IMG/VR virus record: IMGVR_UViG_3300009034_000055
Coordinates: 1-50,712 of that record
DNA: 50,712 bases
Origin: a virus
Strand: one strand, 5' to 3'
Below, piece by piece: positions 12,295 through 21,900 of the stretch. The notes under the pieces are model-generated. The model saw only the letters and a list, made by a program, of their open reading frames with translations. It was not told where the DNA came from and searched no databases. The position numbers and the translations under genes were made by a program. Positions within the stretch are counted from its first letter, which is position 1, and each line of letters opens with the position of its first letter.

Positions 12295-14493
12295 TTACAT
12301 CCAGTCCATATCCATGTACAAACAAACGCGCTCACCGAAATGTGATATTAAGTAAGGATGACTAGAGTCAAAAAAATCATAAATTATTATGTCTTCTTTG
12401 TCTTTTGTTTTGCGTAAACCCCTTCCTACTGTTTGTAGTGTGGCGATTTCACTTTTACCACCTGCTCCGTTTATTAGTATATTTAAAGAGGGGATATCAA
12501 CACCCTCTTTCCAGACCGCTGTAGCCACAACACACTTTATTTTTTTTGAAATTAGTAGTTCCCGTATTTGTTCTCTATCGTCACCTTCTGTAGCTCCTCG
12601 TACAAAATGTATTATAAAGCTGTGTAACTCTTTTGCCATGTTTGTTAATATTTCACCATGTTCAATATGACGAACAATAATTAATACCGTTTCTCCTTTG
12701 TCCGTGTGTTGTTTAGCTATTTCTATTATTGCTTTATTTCTTGTTTTATTTTCCGTTACGCCAAGTTTATACACTTCTGCGTATTTATATTGTTCTCTAA
12801 TATTATGGTTATGTGGCATTTTTCTAAATACAATTTTTGGCTTAGCAAGAATAGCTTTTTTTTGTGCGTCTATGATTGTTAAGTCATCAATTAGTGGACC
12901 TACATATCCTTCCAAAGCTAATTTATTTTCTGTATGCTGTGGTAATGTAGCAGTGACACCAATACGAAAAGGAGCTAATATACTACCTAACACTTTTGCG
13001 TATGAACCAGTGAATGAACTTATATGATGGCATTCGTCAATAAAAACAGCATGATAGTAATCAATATATTTAGTGTGTACTTTTACATATGATTGTATTG
13101 TGGCAAGTGTTATTCGGCCTATTTCTTTTTTACCACCACCGAATACGCCGATGGTGTCTGATGGAAAACCGCATTCTATTAATTTGCTGTGTATCTGTTG
13201 TAGTAATGTGTTAGTATGACATAGAAATAATATATTATGTTCTTTTGGAATTGTAGACATAATTCCCAGAATTATGATCGTTTTACCACTATTATGTACA
13301 ACTATGCCATTAGCAACAAAATTTCTATATGGATCTTTACATATAATATCGTATGTATCTTCTATCCCAACGAAAGTAATGGATTTAACCTTGGAAAACT
13401 GGGGGTTACCTTGACCAAAGTAGGAATAATCTGAATGAAGTTGCTTATGTGTAGTTATTAATATCTTTTCTAAATTCAACACATCATTATTGTTATGATT
13501 TCCATCTTTATGGTGTATATGGTACTTATTAGGATTAACAAATTTTAATTTTTTGATCTCTACTGTATTATTTTGTAATATTTTTTTGTACTCATTTAAT
13601 GATATTTGATTTATATAAGATTCGTAAACCGCCCTATGGTATTCTACAACTTTATCCCAACCTATAGCATAGCTCCCTGATTTTATTTTTCTTGCATATG
13701 GATGATACCATAGCCTTCCTACAACATTATCCGGTACTTTTTTTTGTTTTGATTTATTATTTTTAGTAGCTTTTAAAGTGTCAACCATTATATTATCAAA
13801 TTTGGTTAGATATAAAAGCTTTTTCCATCCTTTTGATGTAAGAAACAAATGATCTTTTGTAGCTTTTATACAACAGTTATTATCTAATTCAAGTAAGTAT
13901 AGTTCCTTTTTACCAGAATAAACGACATCTTTAATTTCGTGCAGCAATATTTTGTTTTTATCATGTTTAAAACTTCGGACTTTCGTTACTATACATTCAT
14001 CAAAAGCCGGACCGTTTGTTTGACCAGATTTTCCATGATACTTTAAATATAGATGTCTTATTGTTACATACGATCCCTTTTTTGCCCTATTTATATTTAT
14101 ATGAGTATCTCCTGAAATACACCCAGTTGGTGCTTTTATTACACCTCTTTGTACGTTTATTGCAGATTGCATTAAACGTAGTTGATAATCCCTAAACTCT
14201 ATACCATCTATTTTAGGAGTAGTTACACATTTAATTTGTAAATCAACATCAATCCATTGTATTTTTATATCATTTTGTTCACAATAAGAAATAATTTTAT
14301 CTTTAAATCCATACAAAGTATAACGACTACCATTATTAGTAAAAATTAAAGATTTTGAATACACCTTTCTTTCTTTTTTATATCTACCTTGTCGCCAATA
14401 TTCTTTTTCATATTGCAATATCGGTGCTAATAATTTATGCCCACGGTTGATTTGGCAATAAGTGGCAGCGACAGTCGTTATTTTGATGTCCAT
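12295..14493 (-). CDS. SF2 DNA helicase (UvsW-like) interrupted by an intein
   Basis: A 732-residue precursor; removing the intein (residues 125-401) leaves a 455-residue helicase. The intein splits Walker A: VIKAPTG before it and SGKTIIIL after it rejoin as APTGSGKT. Later motifs are intact: FIDECHH (motif II), GVTAT (III), KCVVATAVWKEGVDIPSLN (V) and QTVGRGLRKT (VI). UvsW-type helicases unwind R-loops and branched intermediates and switch origin modes in T4, which suits this recombination-rich phage. The ATG at 14493 has AGGAG six bases upstream. The helicase cannot bind ATP until splicing occurs. Confidence 0.87.
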   Translation of the reverse strand: MDIKITTVAATYCQINRGHKLLAPILQYEKEYWRQGRYKKERKVYSKSLIFTNNGSRYTLYGFKDKIISYCEQNDIKIQWIDVDLQIKCVTTPKIDGIEFRDYQLRLMQSAINVQRGVIKAPTGCISGDTHININRAKKGSYVTIRHLYLKYHGKSGQTNGPAFDECIVTKVRSFKHDKNKILLHEIKDVVYSGKKELYLLELDNNCCIKATKDHLFLTSKGWKKLLYLTKFDNIMVDTLKATKNNKSKQKKVPDNVVGRLWYHPYARKIKSGSYAIGWDKVVEYHRAVYESYINQISLNEYKKILQNNTVEIKKLKFVNPNKYHIHHKDGNHNNNDVLNLEKILITTHKQLHSDYSYFGQGNPQFSKVKSITFVGIEDTYDIICKDPYRNFVANGIVVHNSGKTIIILGIMSTIPKEHNILFLCHTNTLLQQIHSKLIECGFPSDTIGVFGGGKKEIGRITLATIQSYVKVHTKYIDYYHAVFIDECHHISSFTGSYAKVLGSILAPFRIGVTATLPQHTENKLALEGYVGPLIDDLTIIDAQKKAILAKPKIVFRKMPHNHNIREQYKYAEVYKLGVTENKTRNKAIIEIAKQHTDKGETVLIIVRHIEHGEILTNMAKELHSFIIHFVRGATEGDDREQIRELLISKKIKCVVATAVWKEGVDIPSLNILINGAGGKSEIATLQTVGRGLRKTKDKEDIIIYDFFDSSHPYLISHFGERVCLYMDMDWM
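13291..14121 (-). mobile_element. Intein with HNH homing endonuclease
   Basis: A 277-residue intein. It begins with Cys (CISGDTHI, block A) and ends VVHN (block G: penultimate His, terminal Asn) before a Ser as the +1 extein nucleophile. TKDHLFLTSKGW is a block-B-like element. The central region has an HNH-type endonuclease signature, HIHHKDGNHNNND-LNLE, with a further HKQLH. All splicing residues look present, so it should be active. The nuclease would cut intein-free alleles of the same Walker A site, allowing spread between phages. Confidence 0.88.
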
Positions 14494-14574
14494 TATTAAA
14501 CTCCTGTTATACTTGTTTTACCTATTAAATCATATAAAAAATCTTTTATTTACATGTTCTAATACATACCTATC

Positions 14575-14765
14575 TTACTTAACTGCTTCTAAACATATTA
14601 CGTTAGTTTGCTTTTTAATATGTTTTAATGCATATCTAGCTTGCTTAACTACTTTTAAATATATAGCTTTCGTTTGCTTAGATATAATTTGTAGCACGTA
14701 TTCTTTTTTATATCTTTTATTACTTGCTCCCATTCTTGTTTATAATCCTTTAACGCTTTATCCAT
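14575..14765 (-). CDS. Small lysine-rich protein with probable -1 frameshift
   Basis: The ATG at 14765 has a strong ribosome site (AAAGGAG, five to six bases upstream). The zero frame encodes 36 residues and stops at 14655. A slippery heptamer A AAA AAG, correctly phased (ATA AAA AAG), lies at 14709-14703; shifting back one base opens a longer frame to 14575, giving about 63 residues, with SKQTKAIYLKVVKQARYALKH and KKQTNVICLEAVK as an internal repeat (also visible as a 70-bp imperfect DNA repeat). GGGAG lies 17 bases upstream of the heptamer, recalling dnaX. A one-base indel is the alternative. Function unknown. Confidence 0.45.
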
Positions 14766-14832
14766 GTTTTCTCCTTTTATGGTAAACTATGTAATTAAAG
14801 AGTAATAATTAATGTGTTGACTGATTTTTGTG

Positions 14833-15201
14833 TTACGTTATATATGCAACAAAAGTAGTGACTTCATCTAAAGCGGTACGTATTCTTATGCCTTTCCATT
14901 TATATACCCATTTTAGATAATTTTCAATTAATCGAGTAGTTGGTGTGGTCTTTTTTTTAGGTATATATGGCTTATTACCTTTTGGTGAAATTAGTATTGA
15001 AAATATGTTCATTGTGGTATCTAATGCTAAGTAAATAATAATTTTAGCATCTGCTGAAAGTTTTTCGTATAATTCTTTTTTAATACAAAGAGTCAAAGGA
15101 TTGTTTGTTGTATACAATTGATGTTCTAGCTCTGTTATTTCTACATAGTTTTGTGGCTCATAAGCCGATATCGCTAATTCGAGGTTACTTAACTTTTCCA
15201 T
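14833..15201 (-). CDS. Hypothetical protein of the early region
   Basis: A 122-residue protein with AGGAG seven bases before the ATG. The first half is acidic and helical; the second half (SADAKIIIYLALDTTMNIFSILISPKGNKPYIPKK...LIENYLKWVYKWKGIRIRTALDEV) has a shape I associate with small helical phage proteins of recombination/replication clusters, with a possible helix-turn-helix at the C-terminus. No family is named with confidence. It sits in a run of small genes transcribed towards the intein-containing helicase. Confidence 0.55.
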   Translation of the reverse strand: MEKLSNLELAISAYEPQNYVEITELEHQLYTTNNPLTLCIKKELYEKLSADAKIIIYLALDTTMNIFSILISPKGNKPYIPKKKTTPTTRLIENYLKWVYKWKGIRIRTALDEVTTFVAYIT

Positions 15202-15249
15202 TTTTTTCTCCTATTGTAGATATAAATTTTATTTTAGTTTTCTACATTA

Positions 15250-15579
15250 TTATATAGGTGTTAGTCCTTCTAAACATAACAATCGTTCATAGGCCCATTC
15301 TACTACTTGCTTTTTTGTAGTCATTTTATTTAGTTCTTGCGACCATCGATTGAATTTCTTTTTTGTACGCATTATAGTTCCTTTTTGCATAGGTTCTGTA
15401 ATTTCTTCTTTATATATATCAATATATTCATCAAACAATTTAAACAATTCTCTAAAATTTGTAACTATTGCTGCATGTGACATATAAATATACTCAGATA
15501 AAAACATCTGCATTGTTGCTGCTGCAAATTTATTAGGTGATATAATCGGTATTTGTTTGTTATTGATGTATACTTTCAT
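15250..15579 (-). CDS. Hypothetical early protein
   Basis: A 109-residue protein. The ATG at 15579 is chosen because AAGGAG lies seven bases upstream; the frame is open further but without a ribosome site, and it would overlap the next gene. Sequence: beta start MKVYINNKQIPIIS, then helical segments with MQKGTIMRTKKKFNRWSQELNKM, basic overall. No recognised domain. Confidence 0.6.
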   Translation of the reverse strand: MKVYINNKQIPIISPNKFAAATMQMFLSEYIYMSHAAIVTNFRELFKLFDEYIDIYKEEITEPMQKGTIMRTKKKFNRWSQELNKMTTKKQVVEWAYERLLCLEGLTPI

Positions 15580-15592
15580 TAGGTTCTCCTTA

Positions 15593-15820
15593 TTATATGT
15601 ATCGTTTTTTTTGTAGTAAAACCGCTGCACGCTCGTACATAACAGCCTCAAAATATTTCTCGTATACTTGAGGATTCTTTTTTTGTAGTATTTTTGCTGC
15701 TAGATTATTATCTACCCAGGCTTGTGCTTCATATATAACTTGTGCAGTAAATATAGGGTTACTTTTTAGTATTTGTTTAATTTCGATAATATCTGCCCGT
15801 ATTTCTTTTATGTCTTTCAT
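15593..15820 (-). CDS. Hypothetical helical early protein
   Basis: About 75 residues from the ATG at 15820 (GGATGG six bases upstream; an in-frame TTG at 15859 would overlap the zinc-ribbon gene). Charged and helical: MKDIKEIRADIIEIKQILKSNP, then AQAWVDNNLAAKILQKKNPQVYEKYFEAVMYERAAVLLQKK. It may form a coiled dimer. No recognised family. Confidence 0.5.
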   Translation of the reverse strand: MKDIKEIRADIIEIKQILKSNPIFTAQVIYEAQAWVDNNLAAKILQKKNPQVYEKYFEAVMYERAAVLLQKKRYI

Positions 15821-15839
15821 TTCTGACCATCCCAGTTTT

Positions 15840-16052
15840 TTAATGTAAGCGAAAACCAAGGACCCATATGTATTTATTCAGTTTTTCTTTAAGCAGTAAA
15901 CAACTAGAATGCCTCATTAGCTTTTTGTATGCGCTATAATGAAATTTCTTCATGCACGATAGACATATTCCATGAGAAACACCAACACCTCGTTGCTTAC
16001 CTAAAAAAGCGTTACAATAACAACAACGCCGTTCTTGATTATAACCAAACAT
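15840..16052 (-). CDS. Small zinc-ribbon protein
   Basis: A 70-residue protein with a very good ribosome site (AGGAGGTG, four to five bases before the ATG). CCYC near the N-terminus and VSHGICLSCMKKF about 20 residues later form a four-Cys zinc ribbon; the 'GVSHGIC-xC' motif is frequent in small bacterial and phage zinc-finger proteins of unknown role. The C-terminal tail is basic (YKKLMRH, LKEKLNKY), compatible with nucleic-acid binding. Confidence 0.65.
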   Translation of the reverse strand: MFGYNQERRCCYCNAFLGKQRGVGVSHGICLSCMKKFHYSAYKKLMRHSSCLLLKEKLNKYIWVLGFRLH

Positions 16053-16065
16053 TTTACACCTCCTG

Positions 16066-16389
16066 TTAGTAGTTTATAATACCATCTTCTGATAAACCTA
16101 ATTTTATAATACGTTGTTTTACGTATTTTATACTTTCAGTTAGTATATCAGCATTCATTCTGTCACTATTTTTTGCGTATTTAATTAATTGTGATATCGG
16201 TAATGTTGCTCGGAATGCTATTGTTCCAGTGTTGTATTCACTGAGTATCCATGCATTTCGATTACTACCGATTATGTCTCGGTGTATTACAAAAGTAAAT
16301 GGAATATCTTTAAAAGTTATTGTTCTTTTAGCATGAATTGTATTTATGTAGGGTTTAAAGTTTTTTGTTGCGATGATATTAAATTTCAT
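16066..16389 (-). CDS. Hypothetical protein, first gene of the early transcript
   Basis: A 107-residue mixed alpha/beta protein with AAAGGAAG six bases before its ATG. It follows the promoter at 16435-16463 and so should be the first product made. FTFVIHRDI and GTIAFRATLPISQLIKYA are beta-rich, the rest helical. First-transcribed small phage proteins often target host functions; nothing in the sequence shows which. No family recognised. Confidence 0.6.
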   Translation of the reverse strand: MKFNIIATKNFKPYINTIHAKRTITFKDIPFTFVIHRDIIGSNRNAWILSEYNTGTIAFRATLPISQLIKYAKNSDRMNADILTESIKYVKQRIIKLGLSEDGIINY

Positions 16390-16434
16390 TTTGTACTTCC
16401 TTTGTTAATAGTTTTTGTTATTGTACTATCTATT

Positions 16435-16463
16435 ATTATATTCTTCGTCAAGTACATAATAAA
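16435..16463 (-). promoter_or_regulatory. Early promoter
   Basis: On the minus strand TTTATT, 17 bases, TATAAT. The -10 box is perfect and the -35 box weak. Inside the spacer a TTGACG also occurs. Transcription would begin near 16428, about 40 bases before the first early gene. Confidence 0.55.
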
Positions 16464-16729
16464 CTTTAACTATAAATGCAAAAGTTTATTTAAAAAAAGG
16501 TTTTTTTACATAAATATAATAGTAGAGCAACAAAATAAAATTATATAATATTTGCATAAGGTAGATAGTGGTAATATATTTGGCACTTTATTGCCATGAC
16601 TGTTCCACAGCAGATATTATATGTCAAGAGTTTATAATTATTTTTAATTACGAGCACAGTTGTTTTAAGGAATGGTTTTACAATATCGATAAGTAAGTTT
16701 GGTAAGTGGATCTTAACATTTGACTCCAT

Positions 16730-16765
16730 ATAAAAAGCGCCTTGCGGTATATGTCAAGGCGCTTT
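16730..16765 (-). terminator. Rho-independent terminator after the lysis genes
   Basis: Perfect 11-bp stem AAAGCGCCTTG/CAAGGCGCTTT with a 10-base loop; on the minus strand it runs into a T-rich tail (TTTTTAT). It ends the late transcript just after the holin gene. The A-rich other side could make it partly bidirectional. Confidence 0.85.
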
Positions 16766-16784
16766 AATTCAATAATATAGAATA

Positions 16785-17372
16785 TTATTTCCCAATGAAT
16801 CCGGATAAAAAAGATTTCGCTGTTCCCTCTATGGTAGAATTATCTGTTTTTGCTTTTGTGACTTTTTCAAATCCTCGACTGGTAGCCGACACACCCAGTA
16901 CAGTAGTCCATAGCATATACACACTTGCAGGTATATGTACCCATGTAATATCTGTATTAATGAGATTTGCTACAATCTGCGAAATAAAATAATCGCAGAA
17001 TAATGTAATACCAAACATGTACCCATTAAATGGTCGCCAACTTCTTTGTATAACTGATTCAGATTTGGCTTCCGCCTTCATAGTCGTATTAATTATCGAT
17101 AATCTCTTTGTGTCTTCGCGCATGGCTTCTAATTCAAGGTTAGCTATTTCAGCTTTAAATTTTAAATACAGCTCAGGGTTTTTCATTAGTTGCTCGGCTT
17201 CAACTTCTTTTAGTTCTGTACCGTCATTAGGCGCGCCCAACACTCCACGAACAGTTTTTGCAACAATAGCACCAAATATAGGGTTACCACCCGTTAGCGT
17301 TGTTACAGCACCACCAGCAATAGTAGGTGCAATTCCTTTCATTGAATCCCATAATTGGTTTAAAAATCCCAT
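16785..17372 (-). CDS. Holin, '3TM' family
   Basis: A 195-residue protein with the layout of the three-TM holin family used by gene-transfer agents and many proteobacterial phages. Seen: hydrophobic/Gly-rich N-terminus (APTIAGGAVTTLTGGNPIFGAIVAKTV), a long charged helix, then the signature SVIQRSWRPFNGYMFGITLFCDYF and a last membrane segment (VYMLWTTVLGVSATSRGFEK). It would permeabilise the inner membrane at lysis. AGGAGAG five bases before the ATG. It is the last gene of the late transcript, just before the terminator. Confidence 0.85.
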   Translation of the reverse strand: MGFLNQLWDSMKGIAPTIAGGAVTTLTGGNPIFGAIVAKTVRGVLGAPNDGTELKEVEAEQLMKNPELYLKFKAEIANLELEAMREDTKRLSIINTTMKAEAKSESVIQRSWRPFNGYMFGITLFCDYFISQIVANLINTDITWVHIPASVYMLWTTVLGVSATSRGFEKVTKAKTDNSTIEGTAKSFLSGFIGK

Positions 17373-17380
17373 GATCTCTC

Positions 17381-17848
17381 CTATTTTGCTAATATTTTAA
17401 ATAATCGTTTAGTATTCTGGATGTCAGTAAAATAATGATAATGACCTTTTTCGTTTCTCCACCATAAAATTTTTTCTTTTCCTCCTCGAATATCTAAATG
17501 TAATCCACCATATAATTTTTTTTCTTTCCATTCCCAAAAAGGATATATGCCGATGCCCGTAAATAAGTTACTTTTCATTGCAGTAATAAATGCATGAATT
17601 AGTGGGCAATTTGGGAAAATGTCAGCCGCTAAACATAATCGGACACCTTGAATTGGATAATGATAACTTTTCTTAGAATGCCCTGTTTTTGCGACTACAG
17701 CACCTTCTACAGGACTTAAATATACTGATGAACTTAATTGCTTTCGGAAAATGTCCAATGAATAAATTAAAATAGGATCAACTAATTTAACGTCTCCCCA
17801 GTTCTCTTTACTGTTAAAATGGTTAATGCGGTGCCAGTTGAGTTCCAT
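17381..17848 (-). CDS. Endolysin, M15-like peptidase
   Basis: A 155-residue protein resembling phage M15 peptidases that cut peptidoglycan cross-peptides. Seen: VYLSPVEGAVV in place of the usual 'SGYR' step; SKKSYHY...CLAADIFP supplying the His and Asp zinc ligands (S-x-H ... A-D); and GGLHLDIRG for the third His and a catalytic acid. No signal peptide, so it depends on the holin next to it. The ATG at 17848 is used (GGAGG five bases upstream); an in-frame TTG at 17860 is part of the ribosome site. Confidence 0.75.
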   Translation of the reverse strand: MELNWHRINHFNSKENWGDVKLVDPILIYSLDIFRKQLSSSVYLSPVEGAVVAKTGHSKKSYHYPIQGVRLCLAADIFPNCPLIHAFITAMKSNLFTGIGIYPFWEWKEKKLYGGLHLDIRGGKEKILWWRNEKGHYHYFTDIQNTKRLFKILAK

Positions 17849-17865
17849 ATTCTCCTCCAATTTAC

Positions 17866-18201
17866 CTAGAATATTTTTATATTCATTTTTGCGGCTAATT
17901 TAAATACACTATAAAATAATGCAAACAGTATAGGGACTATACTAAAAATAATTGCTCTAGTAATTGTCGCCCACGTGTTTCGCTTCTGTATAGTTATTTT
18001 TTCGTCACGTTCCGCTTTAATTTGTAATATCAATTCATTTTTTTCTACCTCTGTAATACGTAGTAAGCATACTCTTATGTCAGAACGTATGTCCTTTATT
18101 TGATTACTTAAATCGTCCTTTGTTTCATCCAATTGTCGTCTTATTAATGAAAATTGTTCTTTGAAATTGTCTATAATTAACTGTATGCCGTTTGTTACCA
18201 T
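17866..18201 (-). CDS. Coiled-coil membrane protein, holin-associated (XhlA-like layout)
   Basis: A 111-residue protein: a long charged helix (about 1-75, LIRRQLDETKDDLSNQIKDIRSDI...ITEVEKNELILQIKAERDEKI) followed by one strong membrane segment (ITRAIIFSIVPILFALFYSVFKLA) and a short basic tail. This is the plan of haemolysin XhlA-type accessory proteins in lysis cassettes. It lies directly before the endolysin gene with AGGAGGT five bases before its own ATG. Exact role is inferred from context. Confidence 0.6.
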   Translation of the reverse strand: MVTNGIQLIIDNFKEQFSLIRRQLDETKDDLSNQIKDIRSDIRVCLLRITEVEKNELILQIKAERDEKITIQKRNTWATITRAIIFSIVPILFALFYSVFKLAAKMNIKIF

Positions 18202-18210
18202 AAGTACCTC

Positions 18211-18954
18211 CTACATAAGGTAGTGGTAATTAAATGTTTCTGTACCTACTGCATTTGAACCTGTAGCAGTCGATACACCAAAGCCGCTTCCAGGTGATAT
18301 CGTGCTAATATACGTTGCATGCTCAGATCCTTGTAATTGCGCTGCTATCGTGTTGGTAGCTGTGATAATAACAATTGATCCCGCTACAATATCCGTGTTA
18401 GGAATAAAACTATAATCGCTGGCCGCTAATTCATATGTACCTACATATGACGATAAACTGTGCTTTCCTGTCGTTGCGCTATGTTCTACTCCAAGTAAAG
18501 AATGTAGTGAATTGGTGTACACAGCGCCTCTTCGTGCCGCTATTGAATCAATGACCACCATAACAGATTGTGTGTAGCTATAGGCTACAGGTACTGACTT
18601 AGTATTGGGCGCGGTCTGTGTTAATATCCCAGGGCTATTAGCGCTGCAATATTGTGGACCAACAATAGATCCAGCATGTAAAAGTGGCCCAGCTACCGTT
18701 ACTTGTCCTTCTGTGCCTGAAGAAATCGCAGTAGATGTCAACCCGATACAGTCTACACCGTCTAATGCACCCGCTACGTAATTATTCAGAGAACCTACAA
18801 TGTATACAGGCATGCCATAGCTTAGAGGTGTAGTAGCTATGACAGGGATGTGCCGACCTTTTTCTATTTTTTCAAAGTTCTGGTTCAGTGCTGCGTCCCA
18901 ATCTAATGCTCCCTGTGCTAATTTCTCTAATTGCTCATTGGTCGTAAAACTCAT
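18211..18954 (-). CDS. Tail appendage / fibre-like protein
   Basis: A 247-residue protein. The N-terminal MSFTTNEQLEKLAQGALDWDAALNQNFEKIEKGRHIPVIA is the attachment pattern of many phage fibre proteins ('WD..LNxNFxxIE'), followed by a beta-rich region with repeated short strands (YGMPVYIVGSLNNYVAGALDGVDCIGLTST). It is probably a trimeric fibre or tip accessory placed just after the hub gene. The C-terminal half is Ser/Thr/Gly-rich without catalytic motifs. Ribosome site GGGGG four to five bases upstream. Confidence 0.6.
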   Translation of the reverse strand: MSFTTNEQLEKLAQGALDWDAALNQNFEKIEKGRHIPVIATTPLSYGMPVYIVGSLNNYVAGALDGVDCIGLTSTAISSGTEGQVTVAGPLLHAGSIVGPQYCSANSPGILTQTAPNTKSVPVAYSYTQSVMVVIDSIAARRGAVYTNSLHSLLGVEHSATTGKHSLSSYVGTYELAASDYSFIPNTDIVAGSIVIITATNTIAAQLQGSEHATYISTISPGSGFGVSTATGSNAVGTETFNYHYLM

Positions 18955-18972
18955 AATACCCCCTGTATTTAC

Positions 18973-21900
18973 CTATGAAATATATATTGTTTTAGGATCT
19001 GAAATTTGATGTGTATTTCCTATTTGTCGTATACTAAATGATACATCAGATAAACTGTGTGTAAATGTAGTTTCTGATTGCACTCCAGTATTTGTACTAT
19101 TTACGTATATTTGATAGCCAATTATATCGTCAGTTAAAGCATGGCCGTACCCCCCTATACCATAACCCTTTTTACCGTATCCTTCTATCCTACTTCTAGG
19201 TCGCCATGATATAGTTACCGGTGGTGTTATATTGACAGTAAAATCGTATGTAAAACTACTAACTATTATACCAAGATTTTCAACAGGTTTTAATGTGAAC
19301 GTCTCTTTTCCTATTGTCATCGCTGTCGCAGATATACTGCTCACGTCTTGCTCAATACCCGCAAAATTAAAACTTGGCGCTTTATAATATCGAATTACTG
19401 GTGATGCTAAATCATAAGAAATATAATCTAAATTACCATACGTTAAAAATAATATTTTATTGCCTGTTATATCTGTAGTGTAATTAAGTTTTTCTGTTAC
19501 TAGTATATTCTCTAATAAGTACGTTAAGCTGCCTTGTGATGTAATGGTTTGAAATCGTATTTTTCTATCATCCCAATATGCAAAATTTACATTGTTGTTT
19601 GTAAAGTTGTCTCGACTTGAATACGATACAAAAGTTTGTTCGCGTGCGTTTAATTGCACAGTAAGAGATTTAAAATACCCTGGGCTTGTATCTACAGCAG
19701 TAACAATACCTGAAATAGCGTTTTCATTCAATACCTTAGCACTACTGTAAGTAGCGTCATCTATACTATGATATATTCGACTTCCTGCAAAGGACGTGTC
19801 AGATACTTGACTTGTTACCCCTGCAATAATGTTTGTGGTGTCCCCTATTTTATTGATTGTTCTTTCTATCATATATAATTGTACGTCTTCCGTTTCTGAT
19901 CGTATATTATAGGGATCTACCGGAGGTGATGTTGGATTTGATGGTGGACTCTGTAATGATGTGTTATATGTAAAATCTTTTTCTTCCCGAAATTCTATTT
20001 CTAATATATTATCAGGTTGCTCGCTAATACTGGCAATTCTACCTTTCATGCTGTTAATACCGGTTACTGTATGATCAATTCCAAATACTCCACCTGGTGT
20101 TAGTTTTCCTTTTAATTTCGGTCCTACTTTCATAGACATGTTTAACGGACGATTTAACCATTTTTTTAATAATCGTTGAGACATTTTATCAGCTCGATCA
20201 AAACTAGTATATGCATCCATTGAAATTTCTTTTGGACGTAGCCCACTATAATCTTGTTCAGCGAATGCGTCCCTCTGCGCAATACCAGTAGTATAAGTAT
20301 TATCCCTGTTTGTATAAGCTAACCTAATTCTGTTTACTGTATCGCGTTCTGAATCTTTAGCTATTCCCAATTCTCCACCAACTACTTCATCAGTATCGGT
20401 TATAATAATTTCTTCATCTATTACTTCTAGCTGCTCATGACGAATTTTATTGTCAATACACGTAATATATCCATCATGATAACCAATTATGTTGTTTAGT
20501 CCATCTAAAATTGAATTTGCACTACGAAAAACTGGAGCAATTAAATAATCATTACGTATACAATATTCTTGCGTGGTTTCAAATACAGAATTGACAAGAT
20601 AAGAAGAATCTATCCCGCCACCCCAAAAATCGTTAGTTAAAAGTGCCTTAGTAACAAGTGGTGGGGATACATCAGCAGAACCAACAATAGTCCGTTTCGT
20701 CTTATATGACCCTAAGTAATCCGCTTGTTGTCCACCTACAATTATTCTTGATGTATTTGAATCATAAGCACAATAATAAGCACCTTCGAATTGTGAATTG
20801 CATCTTGCTGCTCGTTCTGAGATAGTTGATGTAGCTTTACTATATATGTATTGAATTACAAAATCATCATTAATACCATAAATATGAGCATCATCAGTAT
20901 CCCACTGAATATCTCGTAACCCTGGAGAACCGCTAGCCCCTACATTTATCCAGCAATCTTCAGTAAGTGTAACATTTTCGTATTTATAAATGGTGAGGCT
21001 ACGTGATGATACACTACGATGACTCACAGCAATCCTATCGCCAGCAGAATTCCACTTACACATAAAATGATACGGGGAATAAGGATTCTCCATATCACAA
21101 TCGGCATCCACATGTCTTATAGCCTGTTCTACTAAATTAAAATTGTAAACAACCATAATACGATTTTCAGTTAATGCAACTATATTATCTGTAGTAGAAC
21201 TCCAATCAATGCTATAACAACCGAATAGGCTTTCAGTGCCAGTTTGGTTAGTTTCTCTTATCGCTTGATTATAGGGATAATGAGCGTTAGGTGTGCTTAT
21301 TGCTGTCCATCCATACGTTTTTATACCTCCATACCCACCTCCCGCATTAGGTATAGCAATAGCAAGAAATTCACAATCATTACGCCATGAACAATCTTGT
21401 GCTTTGAAAAAAGAAGTATACAATGTAGTGGCGATAGTTAAACAAAAAGCAAAAGGCTCCATAATATCGTTTAATATGTTATATCTATGTACAGTAGCAT
21501 ATTGATCTGTTGCAAAAGCAAACATTTCTGATTGCGTAATACCAAGAAAATAACTACCCCCATCGTCACCAACCTCCTTACTACTAAAACTAGACGCTTC
21601 ACCACCATAAAGAAGTCTATTTCCATTAACATTAGCAACATTTTGAAGATATGTTAGTGTGTCACTATTCGTGCCTGTTGCAATACCCCACATAGAGTAC
21701 TTATAACTTGTATTATCGCCAAAAAATATTCTGTTTCTGCTCATTAATACAGCAGAATCTACCCCATAACCAGAATTCGTTTGCACTGCCGCCATTTCAG
21801 TAATACTGATATCTTCCGTAACTGACTCCTCATCAATCCCTAATCCATATACTTCAAAAGTAAAATTTGGTATTCTTGGCTGACTCCCTAAATTATAATT

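Larger units (their letters stand above)
16390..16784. other. Intergenic region between lysis and early genes
   Basis: About 395 bp holding a promoter (16435-16463) and a terminator (16730-16765), separating late from early transcription. A 62-codon minus-strand frame (16541-16729) starts directly after the terminator hairpin without a convincing ribosome site and is not called as a gene. Nothing else is seen. Confidence 0.6.

Noticed and set aside
16541-16729. A 62-codon minus-strand frame after the late terminator
   Set aside because: It begins within a few bases of the terminator hairpin, upstream of the early promoter, without a convincing ribosome site or recognisable composition.
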